Shown one piece after another: positions 48,988-61,460 of a stretch of DNA of 64,000 nucleotides; positions within the stretch are counted from its first letter, which is position 1; every line of letters begins with the position of its first letter. This DNA is from Chrysomallon squamiferum (lineage: Eukaryota; Mollusca; Gastropoda; Neomphalida; Peltospiridae): contig CM022673.1 in NCBI GenBank assembly GCA_012295275.1, positions 3,227,105-3,291,104 on the forward strand, written 5' to 3'. The translations under genes were made by a program, and so were the position numbers. The notes beneath the pieces were generated by a model. That model did no database searches and was not told where the DNA came from. It saw only the letters and a list, made by a program, of their open reading frames with translations.

Positions 48988-50014
48988 TGCTTATTGACAT
49001 TTAACAATGTCACGAACATTTTGGCATTGATGCCTTCTCTGTTAATTTTATATACATATATATCCACATTAACAAATTAGGCTTCTGCGCAAAATTTCAG
49101 TATGTTAGAGATTTCGACTTCCAGTTAAAGTCTTAAACTCCAAGTACATTTGCATTCACAAATAAACACCCACACATCTATGCAGAAAACTTCATAGAAT
49201 TATCCATTCGCATGTCACTCAAACACGACATAAGAAAAGGGCTGAGAATGAAACCACACTGCAACTGCATATTTCCAATGTCGCAGTTCCGTTCAAACTG
49301 TAACCACTGACTTTGATGACTTCTGGGCTAAGGGGAAAAATATGATTTAATTTATGACAGACAAATATATTTTATTGACGTCTCGCCTAGTTTATAACTA
49401 TATTACAAGAAATTATTGTGCATACAATGTGTGTCTGTGTATGATTGTATTTGTGTACGTATGTATGCATGTTTGTCTGTATGTGTTTGTATATATACAT
49501 ATAGTAAAAACACATATATAGATAAATGGATGAAAAAGTAATTCTTACGAAATAATAATAAAGGTCAGTCTTCATAAAGTTATGAAATAAAAAAAAAACA
49601 TACAGATATATAACTCAGTTTTTTATATGAACAAGTCTATGTTTACGTTCTTATCTTTGAACATTCAATCATTATATACTTGGAAGCCTCATATTATATA
49701 AAACAGTACTCTACATGTTTTTCTTAACATACAAGTTTCCAGTCTGCATCACGTGACTGCAAACTTGGTGAAGAAAGCTAAGTAATCTAATTGTTGAACA
49801 AATCGAAGTTGTTTTGGTAATGATTAGTATATAGGGGACATAACTGGATGTAATGGGATGAAAATTGTTGTGATTATGTTGGATGTAAAACTAAATGATA
49901 GATCTGAAGTGTGAACAATTGAAAATATAAATCAAATATGTTTACATAAAAACCAGCAAACTAAAGCAGAAACAATAACGTCAAAACAAAGTTAAAAAAG
50001 AAGAAGGAAAAGTG

Positions 50015-50017
<3 letters not shown>

Positions 50018-50111
<94 letters not shown>
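50018..50111. repeat. (GA)n microsatellite
   Basis: About 94 bp of AG. Confidence 0.98.
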
Positions 50112-50113
<2 letters not shown>

Positions 50114-52363
50114 ACAAGTTAGTATAATAGTCTGGTAAGAATCTTTTTATCAGAACTGTTGCATTTGGCGCCAAGTAAAACTCAGTCAGCTGCCATTAAA
50201 CAGACTTTCACTGTCTCCTCTGCTCAGAAGTCCTCAAAGTCGACGGTTACAGTTTGAACTCAACTTCGATATTGGAAATATGCAACTGATGTGTGTTGTC
50301 ATTATTAACCCTTTTCTTATATCGTGTCTGGATGACACGCGAATCGATAAATCAATTACTTACAAACCAGGGCAGATCGTTAAAACCTTCCAAGTAACCC
50401 GCGCTCTCTTGAAAGCGCTAGATATATCCAGCGTAAATTGAGTTCACGCATCTATCTGCGATCACGATTGATCATGTTTCTGCCCTAGATAGCAGTCATC
50501 TGCAGTTCTTTTATATGCATACGTAAAACAAAGATTCTGATATGCATTTCATTATCTGCAATCATAATGTCTGTCACTGTTTTATTACCTATACTCTGAT
50601 AACAACAAACGATTTTTCTCGTTCTATTCTTTGTATTTGAAAGCATCGAAGCGGAATTCTTCTCTGGCAGCTTGCATTTGATTAAGAAATCTATAGCTTG
50701 ATCATTTGGCCGTTGATGATGTCTTTGCTAAAAGAATATTGTCTTTTATATCTTAGTTATTTTTGAGTTGCTGTATATTAGTATTGCGGGTAAAATGAAA
50801 TTCGAGGTAGATTGTGTTAAGTACAGACATAAGTACTCGCATCAAAGACAGTGTTACTCTGTCTTGACCGCCTTCACAAACATTCTTGGTTATTGTACCT
50901 AACCACCTCGCTACATTCTGGATGAAGAACAGTAATCCTGTATTATTATGTTTCACACTGTTCTGTGAAAACACTTAAAACAGATTTGCTGGTGAATAAT
51001 TTTACATGAAACCACACGCATTTGTGTCTACCGGCTACGTAATATAAGTTGATTCTTCTAACACAAGACAACAGCTTTTAATACGAAGATATAGAATCCA
51101 GTGGCTGTAAAAGAAAATTATTCTTGCCTTTGTTGGAACACTGGATTTTAAATTAAGACAACTGCTTCATGTTATCAAGTTGTTTTGAATCAGACTGTTC
51201 TTTCTTTGATCGGCAGAGCAGATGACATGTTAGAAAGACCAGAGTACTTGTTTCCTGTTCTCTCCAGAAAGACGTCTCCAGTTTGGCGAATAATATTCGT
51301 GGAATTACTGGTCAGAGACGACTTTCACTACTGCGTGTCCGTTTCTTTCACGTACAGAATAACGTTATTAAATAATGATGAAACTGTCGAAAATATGATT
51401 CTCACCAAGTTTAATATAACTGCGATTTGATTTGGTAAAAACAAACTCCATGAACATCACTTAAAATATAAAAGACAAAAAAAGAAAGAAAATGAAAGCC
51501 TGCAACAAACAAACCTGATATTGTTCATGATGTTTATTTATTTATTTATTATTTTAAAAAAAAAGTCTTTATGCTTAAAATAACATCAAATTAGAACGTC
51601 TTATATTTATTCCAAAAAGATTATTTCATTTCATTTTATCATTAATTTATAGTTTCTGTATCAGACCACGTCTTCTGTGAATAATGCTGTAATTGTTTTC
51701 GTTTCTTTTCTCTTCTCTTTATTTATTTCTTCTAAGCTTTCTTCAAATTCTGCTTACAAGGGCTAAACTTCACTGTATTTTCTTTCTCTGAAAAACTAAC
51801 AATAATGACAAAAAAAAAAAAATATAATAAAAATCAATAATCCGGATTATTTCCCGTTATAACTCGTGCATAATAAAGTCAACATATCTGTTTTCCTAAT
51901 CTTTTAATGTAATGGTTCATTTAAAATCTCCTTTGAAGTTGATCGAAAAGATTAGAACACAGAGTAACCGCAGCAAAACATCATCATTAAAAATTATATA
52001 GCTGACACCATATAATCACTAATATTAAATTATTTTGATATTTAGTCAAGTAATCATTCATTCGCCCACTGACTCGTTTATTCATTCATCCATTGATTAT
52101 TTAAAAAGAATAATATAGCGTAGCACTACTGAGTTTCTTTTCACTTTTTTTAAACAGAGGCCCAGCCTTATCATGTATTTTAAAACGTTTGTTTTTCAGA
52201 ACCTGTCATCTAACAACCACTCGTTTGCCAGTAAACATTGTTTTGCTTTCTGTGAAGCCACCGATTAAGAGATCGTCGTAAACGAGAGAGACATTTCCTA
52301 AGAAACCTATTTCCACATCTACATATTTAGCTCTCCTTGGTGCCTTAGGACAACGGTCGGGAA

Positions 52364-52390
52364 TTAAAAAAAAAAAAAAAAAAAAAAAAA
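52364..52390. repeat. Poly-A run
   Basis: About 27 A; a second run of similar length lies at about 52712-52738. Confidence 0.92.
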
Positions 52391-53029
52391 GAAAAGAATC
52401 TTGAAAATAAAACCTTTACGTTTCGCAGAATGCTAATTTCGTTGATGGAAATGTTGGCAGCTGTTGTTTTATCTGTTCCATTAGAGAGCGAAAATGAACA
52501 GTGATTCCGAGTCGAACACGACAAATGGAAATGGCCCGCAGACACACTTTTCACTCTCATCAAAAGCCGATCGTTTTGTGTAGCCCTCTGTGCAGACAGA
52601 AGGTTTAATGTGAAAAGCAAGATGTATGCGTCTGTATTCCACAGATGTAGATAAAGACAAAAAGAGGATTCGTGGAGTTTCCTGGTAATTTAAGTTCAAA
52701 ATTTAAGTAAACAAAAAAAAAAAAAAAAAAAAAAAAAATGTTAGATAATTTTGAAGTATGTTCGTATGAAAGCAGAACAAGAATAATAATTTTAAAAAAA
52801 TCAATAAATGAATTTTTTTTTTAAAAATCAGACATTAACGTACATATAAACAACTGAAAATATTAAGTAACAAACAAATGAACAAAAAAACAAAACAAGA
52901 AAAGAACACAACCCCACAAGCATTAACAAATACTAATTAAAAAAAATCCCATTAACAATGGAACTATTGTATTTCAGTCTTTCGTTTTGAGCTATAAGCT
53001 GTTTACTAAAACAGCAGTGATGAAAATAT

Positions 53030-53220
53030 GACGACAACAACAACACAAAGAAAAACAAGAATAACACAAAATTTACTACTATTACTGATAACAATAATAA
53101 CGAAGGTGACGAGGACGCAAAACGACAACAATAACAACAACAACAACAGTAAAGATAACGACAACGACTGCGGTAACACAAATGAAAACGACAACAACAG
53201 AAATAAGAAAAGGAGATGAA
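53030..53220. repeat. AAC-rich low-complexity region
   Basis: Imperfect AAC/ACG trinucleotide pattern on the plus strand. It produces misleading poly-Asn/Thr and poly-Cys frames. Confidence 0.8.
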
Positions 53221-54223
53221 GAAGTGAATTAAAATGGAGTCTGATGCTGTAGCTGCTGCTGTTGCAGCACGAATGAGACACGAGACGTGTTGGAGAATCT
53301 TGTGTGTCGTGCAGAGTTGTGAGTCAAACACTTGAAGGGTCCGGTAGCCTATCTAATTTACTCTGATATATTAACTCTGGCTATCCACCGAAATCTTGTA
53401 AGTGCTGGAATAACAGGATAAACATAGCTGTCTCTGCTGTGAAGTCTGACACAAATAGAAATAAGAGAACATCTGGGAATCCGTTACAGTCAGTGTTAAA
53501 ATAGTCGTAGTAGTTTTGAGTGAAGAAAAACAAACATTAAAACAAATACAAAAAGCTCTGTGTGTAAAAAAGAGAGAGGTAGAGAGATAGAAGATCGATA
53601 AATAGACGGATTTATGGATGGACAGATCGGTGGATTAATATTAACAGATAAAGACAGAAATAAAATAAAAATAAAATAAAATAGAACAAAATAAACAAAC
53701 AAACAAATAAATAAAATTAGCAAAATGCACAGATTATCCATACATTGTTACATTTGTTTGGGTTGTAAATGTTAAACGTAATATTTTTCAAAGGTCTGGA
53801 ATATGAATGGTAAGTACAGTCTGACAACAAACGAGTTATTTTCAAAATACAGCAGCAGACAACGTATTCCTCACGTGAAAAAAATAAAAAAATAAATGAG
53901 AGTATGTTTTCTTCCTTTTTTCGCTTGTTTTTCATTTTATTTATTTGCGAAATTAGAAAGTAATCAGATTTCCTGGTCGGTAAAAAGTCAATTGTCTGCA
54001 CGTAACCTACTTTGAAAAAATTATCTGGGTTAATTGTAATAAATTTTACATTTGCTGTCGTTCACGATATATTAGTAAGTGCTCTTGCACTAGTGCTTTT
54101 TACAATGACATTTTCCTATCATTTTATTCGGTATCATTCGGAAAATATACGGAAAATGACGATCCCATTTTTCTTCAAAAATCGGTTATTACTGTTTTAA
54201 ATTTTTATATTTTGTTATCTTTC

Positions 54224-54247
54224 TTCTTCTTCTTCTTCTTCTTCTTA
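54224..54247. repeat. (CTT)n microsatellite
   Basis: About eight CTT units. Confidence 0.9.
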
Positions 54248-54529
54248 ATATTATTATCATCTGCATCGTCATCGTTATCGTTGTTTTCTCTTTGTCATTA
54301 TTATAATTATTGTCATTGTGGCTAATTAATAAATTGTCAACACAGTTATTTTTAGGAGGACGTAGGCTTCTTGATTTTGCTTTTTCTTTATTAACAATCC
54401 TGTGACGAGTGGTTAGTTATATTCGTTTTAATTATGTATTGGAATAATGTTTGATTTTCGGATTAGATATTTCAAAATTACCTTTCTTTTATCTTAATTC
54501 TTTTCATTAATTCTTGGTTTTAGTATTAT

Positions 54530-54645
54530 TATTGTTATTGTTGTTCTTGTTAGTGTTGTTGTTATTCTTATTGTTGTTGTTATTATTGGTGTTGCTGTTG
54601 TTGTTGTTGTTGTTGTTGTTGTTGCTGTTGTAGTTTTTGTTGAAG
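54530..54645. repeat. (GTT)n-rich array
   Basis: TTG units, perfect at about 54590-54625, imperfect around them. Confidence 0.88.
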
Positions 54646-55045
54646 AACACTGTTGTATTGGTTTGACAACTATATTTATTTTGTTGTGACGATTAAAACT
54701 GATCTAATTTAATAACCTTTTTTTTTTCTTTTTAAATTGTTGCTGTTGTTCTTACTATTTAGTTCTAAAAGAAAATATCGAATTTAAAATTTCACGAAAT
54801 TACGACCAAATGGAAACATTGAAGAAAAAAAAAAAAGACAAACAGAAAAAAAAAAAATCCTGACAACAAAAAATCCTAAAAATCCTAACAAAAACAAATC
54901 CTAACAACAAAATCCTAAAAAAAACATAAAAAAAAAACAGGAAAGGAAAAAATAAAAATAAATTGGGGAGAGACACACAGAGAAATAAAGATAGATGGCT
55001 CAGGAGAAAGTGAGAGAAAAATACTTTGTGAGAGTGCGAATTAGA

Positions 55046-55048
<3 letters not shown>

Positions 55049-55141
<93 letters not shown>
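55049..55141. repeat. (GA)n microsatellite
   Basis: About 92 bp of AG. Confidence 0.98.
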
Positions 55142-55144
<3 letters not shown>

Positions 55145-56265
55145 TGTATAAGATTTTTGTTTGTTGATAGCATGGACAGTTTCAGAATTTAATTAACAAT
55201 CTTCTGGACTTTGTTTCTCCTTGACAGGTCGACGAATATTTAATTTTAAAATGTTATTTTGCTTCTAAATGCATTTGTCAAAGCACTGAAATTCCACCAC
55301 ACTTGTTTAACTGTGGACGTAGAACTGAGTGCTAGAGACACAGATTTAATCCATTGATTCACTCCTCAGTTTTGTTGTTTGCTAATAAACACCGATGTCC
55401 CGTTCACTGTCATTTGTCAGTTGGCCTCCCATGACGGGGGGAAGAAAGACTTTGTCGACTTAATATAATTATCTCAATACGGATTTTTGTTAAGGTCGAA
55501 GGAGTCACTGGATTACATTTTAGAGTCCAAAAACAGTGGACTTGCAAGAAAGAATATCATTTTGAGTTACAAACGCCCCAACTCCCCCAAAAAATGAAAT
55601 AAGATTTGATCCTTTGAATTGTTGCAACTGAGAACGGTTCTTCTGATGTTCACTGTCAAAAGTATTCTTTTATTTTGCTCAAGGTTTTTCCAGTTCTTGT
55701 AAAATACAATATGAAAACACATATTCATTCCAGTACATTTCTCACTTATTTAGTTATGCCTGCATGTGTGGTTAAATGGCTTAGACGAAGAACCACACTG
55801 TACTACCAGTTTCTATCCAATAATAGTCTGCTGACACATCATTCTATTTCCCGATCCAAACAGTTCCCCGCCGGTTTTTAAAATTGTCTGATGAATGTTT
55901 AATTGTAGACCGAAATGTGTATACAAACAGTTCTTAACCGTTAATGCATAGCAATAACACATAGAAAGACTCTTCTTAAATAATAACATTTAAACACTTC
56001 TACGTTTTATTAAACTGATATTAGATTGTTTATTTCTAACTGTTGTTACGTCCATTGATCACTCTAATAATAATCTTGACTGCAGGGTTGGTAAAACGCA
56101 CAGGAAATTGAAATGACAGAGTATTATAAACATGAAAACAAATCTTCACAGTACGATTTTTTCCTAAAACTATTCACTAATTTGACTTCATGAAGACAGA
56201 GTGAGATGTACCAGCTTTTCTACCCCAAACCCCTTTGTTGCAGTAATTTCATTTCAAAAACGTAT

Positions 56266-56362
56266 ATATGTATGTATCTTTATCTGTATTTATGTAGGTG
56301 CGTACGTGCATTTAAATATGCATGTATATATGTATGTATGTATGTATGTATTGTGTGTTTGT
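56266..56362. repeat. Imperfect (ATGT)n array
   Basis: ATGT units mixed with GTGT and ATAT; pure at about 56330-56352. Confidence 0.85.
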
Positions 56363-56679
56363 GTATGTGTTCGTGCTTGTTGTATGTATGTATTAAGGCA
56401 GCACAAGATGTATTTTTAAATATTAACTCAGGAATTTTTTTAAAACATATTATCCTTAACTGTTGTAAAATATCAGATATATTATTTTTTAATAACTATA
56501 GCTCAAAAGTGGAAACTCGCTGCAGGAAAATCTATTCTTATTGATTAATTAAAAGTTATCTTTTATTTTCACCGGTTCACTGATAGGAAATCACTCACCA
56601 AGTCGTTGATGATAAAGAATTGTCAGCACGGAACAGGAATAAGCTTAGGAAGAAAGATAGAATTGGAAATCTCGTTTTT

Positions 56680-56710
56680 TTTTATTTATTCTTTTATTAT
56701 TTTATTAATA

Positions 56711-56748
<38 letters not shown>

Positions 56749-56960
56749 AAAAAAAAAAAAAATGTTTTAGAAAAATAAGTGGAGAAGAAAGAACAAAAAA
56801 TAATAATAATAAAAATAAAATGAAAAAAAAAAAAATATAATAAAAAAAAGATAGGAAAAAGAAAAACGAGAAAAAGAAATTCATAAAAAAGAAGAAGAGC
56901 AACATGTAGGCAAAAGAAAATTTAAAAGAAGGGGAAAAAAAAAAAAGGAATCAATTGTTC
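56680..56960. repeat. Poly-T/poly-A low-complexity block
   Basis: A run of about 27 T at 56718-56744, TTAATTAA and about 13 A could form a hairpin. About 200 bp of A-rich purine sequence follows. Confidence 0.88.
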
Positions 56961-57365
56961 TTTTGAATAGATTTTTTCGATGTAATTATTGTGTTTCTTT
57001 TTCTTCAACATACCAATCAATAGAAGGAACTGAGACAAGTGTTGTTTTGAATAATAACGTTATTTATCACATTTGCAATGGAGATTTCCACTTGTCTCTT
57101 ACAGCAATACGATTGCGTTCCGCGTCTGTGGCGATTCAGTGTGTTAATAGAAATAGCGAAAAAAAAAGATATAGTGTCTACGATATCTGTACAGATATTT
57201 ACATCTGAAACAATATATTAAACAAACTCAATCTAAATCATTTACGTTTACAAGTTTCCTTAAATACATATATTTTACTTACAGGCTATGATGGAAACAC
57301 ATAAAACGCACACACGCACGCACACACATCTTTGTCCTGCGGTGAGAGTATGTAATGGCAAGATA

Positions 57366-57393
57366 TAATAAAAAAAAAAAAAAAAAAAAAAAA
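57366..57393. repeat. Poly-A run
   Basis: About 24 A. Confidence 0.92.
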
Positions 57394-57682
57394 GCTTTAT
57401 TGGTCAGAACTAATTTATTAAAATTATTCAGTTATTTCTTTATTTTCTATTGCTCGTTTAGATCGCAAAAGTCTATTCAGAAAACGGTTTTGATTTAAAA
57501 AAAATAATCGTTGTTATTTAAGAACCGTTATTTTGTTTTGGTGTGTAGGCGACAACGAAATTAACACGCGTGAATCTATTACGTTTGAGAGCCGTGGTTT
57601 GAGAGATGAAAAAAGAAAATTATTTAGCCTTTGTATTTTTTTGATTTGCAGGATACAAAGAAATAACTTGTTATTGTCTTAC

Positions 57683-57720
57683 GATATCAGCTTTATTCTT
57701 GGCAGCATAAAGCTGATATC
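57683..57720. other. Perfect 14-bp inverted repeat (hairpin)
   Basis: GATATCAGCTTTAT at 57683-57696 is exactly reversed and complemented as ATAAAGCTGATATC at 57707-57720, with a 10-nt loop. No T-run or gene end is adjacent, so its role is unknown. Confidence 0.9.
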
Positions 57721-58224
57721 TTAAGAGTGAAACTAGTTTTCCCCTCTAATTAATTATATATATATATAGCAACAGTAGCAATATATGAGCGGTAGAAGTA
57801 GGAAAAAAGTAAGAGTAGAAATCACTGATCAGTGTTTTCAAGCCACTGTACGATATAATAAACCATTATAATTATGATTATAGATAATTTAAACCGTTTT
57901 GCGGTATGTCGGTATGTGACAAAATTTTCAAAGTTATTATTTTCCTAATGCATTATACATAATTACAAAGAGCAAAAAAGTGCATTTTAAAATGACAGCA
58001 AGATCACTGACACGAAAAAAAGTTACGAATTTTTATCGGAATAAAATTTACGGGTACTTTTCCTTCATAATCTTCCGAGAAACTAATTCGTTTCTGTCAT
58101 TTTGCAGCAGCACAAACACCGATTAACTTATATAGTTTTAATCCACTATACATGTAATACGTGGCAAGTTGCTAATACTCATGAATTTTAATTAATTAAT
58201 TAACCGAATTAATTACATGAAATT

Positions 58225-58335
58225 TACCGTACGCCAATGTTCGTCGACATCGGCCTGAGCCAATCAGAAAGCGCTGTTGACGTCACGTGACCTGAACTGA
58301 CGCGTCATTGTCAATCCTCTGAAGCGCGGGCTTTG
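58225..58335 (+). promoter_or_regulatory. CpG-rich promoter-like island with CCAAT, CRE and CLEAR/E-box motifs
   Basis: In otherwise AT-rich DNA, this stretch is dense in CpG and holds CCAAT at 58233-58237 and 58260-58264, a full CRE TGACGTCA at 58278-58285, the palindrome GTCACGTGAC at 58282-58291 (the consensus CLEAR/E-box bound by TFEB/MITF-type bHLH-Zip factors), TGACGCGTCA at 58298-58307 and GCGCGGGC. The CCAAT boxes face right. A good 5' splice donor (AAG then GTATGT) follows at 58563/58564, consistent with a non-coding first exon. Confidence 0.5.
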
Positions 58336-58563
58336 CACATGCAGTTTTTCGCAATCATAGAATCAACATTAGCAATAATAAAATTTGTTGAAATTAAGCA
58401 AAACAATAGGTAATTAGCAGGTCCTTAAGGAGTACATATTTTGATTGATATTTCCAGTGATCGATGTTTTTTGCTGACATTTCCAGAAAGATTTCTTTCA
58501 TCAAAAATGCGATAAACCTCTTCTTGATCAATAGTCAAAAACCGAAAGAGAGGCTGTAGAAAG
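58336..58563 (+). other. Possible non-coding first exon downstream of the promoter-like island
   Basis: Ends in GTAGAAAG before GTATGTATAC, a strong donor. No long frame lies within. Just beyond, ATGGCCCGACAG at 58621 opens a 23-codon frame (MARQKGIFEDRTLLMLG and so on) that stops before any domain appears. The gene it might belong to would lie beyond the right edge. Confidence 0.25.
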
Positions 58564-59527
58564 GTATGTATACTACATCATCAACCTAAGTTTAAAAAAA
58601 AGAAGAAGAAGATATTCCAGATGGCCCGACAGAAAGGAATTTTCGAAGACCGAACTTTATTGATGCTGGGCACTCTGGCGAGTTCGAAATAGGTTATTTG
58701 CACAAACCTACTTTATGTCGTAGGTCTATTTTAATGTTATTTCCATGTGAAGATTTCAGTCGTTTTAGTAAACCATATAAAAGCTTTGTTAAATCGTTTT
58801 CACATGAGATATTCTTTTCACTTGACAACCCCCCGGATATTCTGGAGTTTTGTATTAAAATTTAATGCGGTGAAACTACAGCGGGTTTAATTTTTAAACT
58901 TAATGATCAGTTTGCGAGGTAATCAAACCAACTTTCGCACTAAGTGACGCCATTAACGTTGAGAGTAAACAACACCGATACTGCTTGGACGTAGTTTGAA
59001 AACTGCCTCGAGGCCGGCTAGAGTTAAACGTGAAAGCAATTTCAGAAAGACCTGGGTGATTTACTCTTTAAAGTTGACGTTGAACACGACAGAATTCTGG
59101 CATTTTGCTGTTCTTGTTGTTGTTTTTTTTGTCGAACCCAGTCTTTGAAAACAAGCACTAGAACGTCTTTGAACTGAGAGCTTATTTTCTTTGTTGTAAC
59201 AGAGCTTTACATGCGTTAATTAATCAGACTTGGATTCTTGTTTTAAAAAAACTGTTTAACGAGAGAGGTTTGTAAATTTCATTAGTAATGATCAAAGTAG
59301 CGAGAAACACTCAAAGACAGCAGGAAAATAATATGTCAAGAGGCAAGTGAAAAGCAAAACAAAACAATATGACAGTTATTACAGAAAAGCAAATGTACAG
59401 ACAGATAAGCAGATAGATAATAATTACATAGATCTACGCGTAAGTTAAACAGAGGTATGGGAATACCAAAATATATTGATGGTCGTAACTTATTTAGATA
59501 GGCAGATATACAGAGAGGCAAATGGAT

Positions 59528-59565
59528 AGATAGTTATATAGATAGATAGATAGATAGATAGATAA
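59528..59565. repeat. (GATA)n microsatellite
   Basis: About eight GATA units, with scattered GATA/GACA around from 59400 to 59710. Confidence 0.9.
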
Positions 59566-59927
59566 CGAGGTCTACAAACATAGGATCATACAGACATACA
59601 AAGAAGGTCTCGTGAACAGACGTATATATGTAGAAAAAGACGCACACTCGTATCTCAAATTGGTCAGGCAATAGAAAAATAGACAGACAAATAAACTGAC
59701 AGATAAATAGATGGAAGGTGGAACTGAAAACAGAGAAAGAGAGAAAGTAAAAAAGAGAGAGAGAGAGAGATACAACCACAGAGAAAAGTTTAGCATCAGA
59801 CTGTCACAATACACGTAACATTATTTTAAATAAATTACTGTTGAGTCATTTATCACTTAACTACAGCCCAGTGCCAAGACAAACGAAACAGAATTATTAC
59901 TTAAAAGACTGACTTAGTGTATTGAAA

Positions 59928-59957
59928 ACAAACAAACAAACAAACAAACAAACAAAA
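59928..59957. repeat. (AAAC)n microsatellite
   Basis: About seven AAAC units. Confidence 0.92.
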
Positions 59958-60214
59958 ATACTCTTCTAAAAGTTCTCTTATCATTAAATTAAAGAAGTAT
60001 TTTAACATGCAGAATGGTTGCTTATAAGCTGAGAACTGAAAGATCAAAGAGTCCACTTTCCAAGATAGCATCTATTTTTTCCTTTCAGTCGTTGAAACGC
60101 CATGTTAGGAACGTATCTCAGAACTGAAGTATTTACCCGCTTGCTTGTGTAAACGTACTGATATTTGGGTGTATGAGATAAAGTAATAAGAAAAATTAAG
60201 AAAAAAAATTAAGA

Positions 60215-60445
60215 AATTTAAAAACGATTTAACAATATGCAAAGATCTAGATTTAAAAAAAAAAAAAAAAAAAAATGTAAAATATCTAAAAAAATAACTT
60301 AACAATATGCAGAAATCTAGAAATGATTTAACAGTTGCAGAAATCTAAGAATGATTTAACAATATGGAGAAATATAAAAATGATTGAATAATATGCAGAA
60401 ATCTAAGGATGGTTTTAGAAATTGTAGAAACCTAAAAATGATTTC
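60215..60445. repeat. About 34-bp degenerate minisatellite
   Basis: TTTAACAATATGCAGAAATC followed by TAAGAATGA-type sequence recurs about seven times with substitutions. A poly-A run of about 22 bp interrupts it at 60253-60275. Confidence 0.85.
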
Positions 60446-60625
60446 TGGGGTAGATTGCTTAAATCGAATGATTTTTAAAAATAATTTTTGACAGAATAAT
60501 TAAACCAAACGATGTAACAAAATTAACTTTTTTGTAAATAGAAAACGCTTGATAATTATCAAATAACATTATTTTTGAAAGATTTACAAAAATAAATTTT
60601 AGGTTACATAACCTCAAAGAAAGCT

Positions 60626-60828
60626 GATATTATACGATAATAAATGAATAAATAAAGGAATGAATCAATGAATGAATAACTAAGCGAATAAATAAATAAA
60701 TAAATAAGAAATAAATAAAAAAGAATGATACTATACGAAAATAAATGAATAAATAAACGAAAGAATGAAAGAATAACTAAATAACTAAGTAAATAAATAC
60801 ATAAGTAAGAAATAAAAAACAAAAATTA
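60626..60828. repeat. 101-bp tandem duplication rich in AAAT/GAAT
   Basis: GATATTATACGATAATAAAT at 60626 and GATACTATACGAAAATAAAT at 60727 begin two similar units. Confidence 0.8.
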
Positions 60829-61296
60829 AATAAAAAATAATAATGAAAAATACCAGAAAAAATGACAAAAAACAACTAAAAAAAATAGTGAAAATCCGAA
60901 TAAATGAATGAATAAATGAATAAATTAAAGACGAAGAAAAAGAATTAAAAAAAAATTAAAATAAACATTAGGTTTAAATTCAGATCAAAATAAGTCTATG
61001 TTCTTTGCGCGATAGACTGATAGAACAGTAAATAATCATTATTTGATCACCGTAAAAAACCTGAAAACAAGAAGTAAACTATTGAAATGGTTTAGTCATT
61101 TCAATCTTGGTTACAGTAATTTAGATTAAGCAACAGAGTAAGAAAGAGTTAAAGAGAGGAATGTCGGCAGAAGTAAGACTTACGTTTTTTAGGAAAAAGA
61201 ATTAAGGGAATTAGTCACGCATGTATGCACATGCGCACACGCAAACACACCCACACAAACACACACACATAAATATAAAGTGGTGTGTGTGTGTGT

Positions 61297-61460
61297 GTGT
61301 GAGATAGAGAGAGAGACAGAGAGAGAGAATAAAAAAGAAAAAGAGAGATATAAAAGACACGCTTAGAAGAGTGAATGAAAGCCATAGAGAGAGTGAGAGA
61401 TAAAGAGAGAAATGCATAGAGAGAGAGGGGGAGAGAGATAAAGAGAGAGAGAAAAAGGAG
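61297..61460. repeat. Impure GA-rich tract
   Basis: GT repeats, then GAGA blocks interrupted by AAA, TA and GGGG. A decayed GA array. Confidence 0.85.

Larger units (their letters stand above)
48988..58224. other. Gene-poor interval, right part
   Basis: AT-rich DNA with GA arrays, GTT/AAC-type arrays, ATGT arrays and poly-A/T tracts, listed separately. Open frames at 50.75-50.97, 51.19-51.43 and 56.96-57.21 kb show no domain or splice support. A perfect 14-bp hairpin lies at 57683-57720. Confidence 0.65.

Noticed and set aside
50302-50345. TTAACCCTTTTC resembling a piggyBac end
   Set aside because: No matching inverted end with TTAA was found nearby, and the inner sequence has no transposase remnant.
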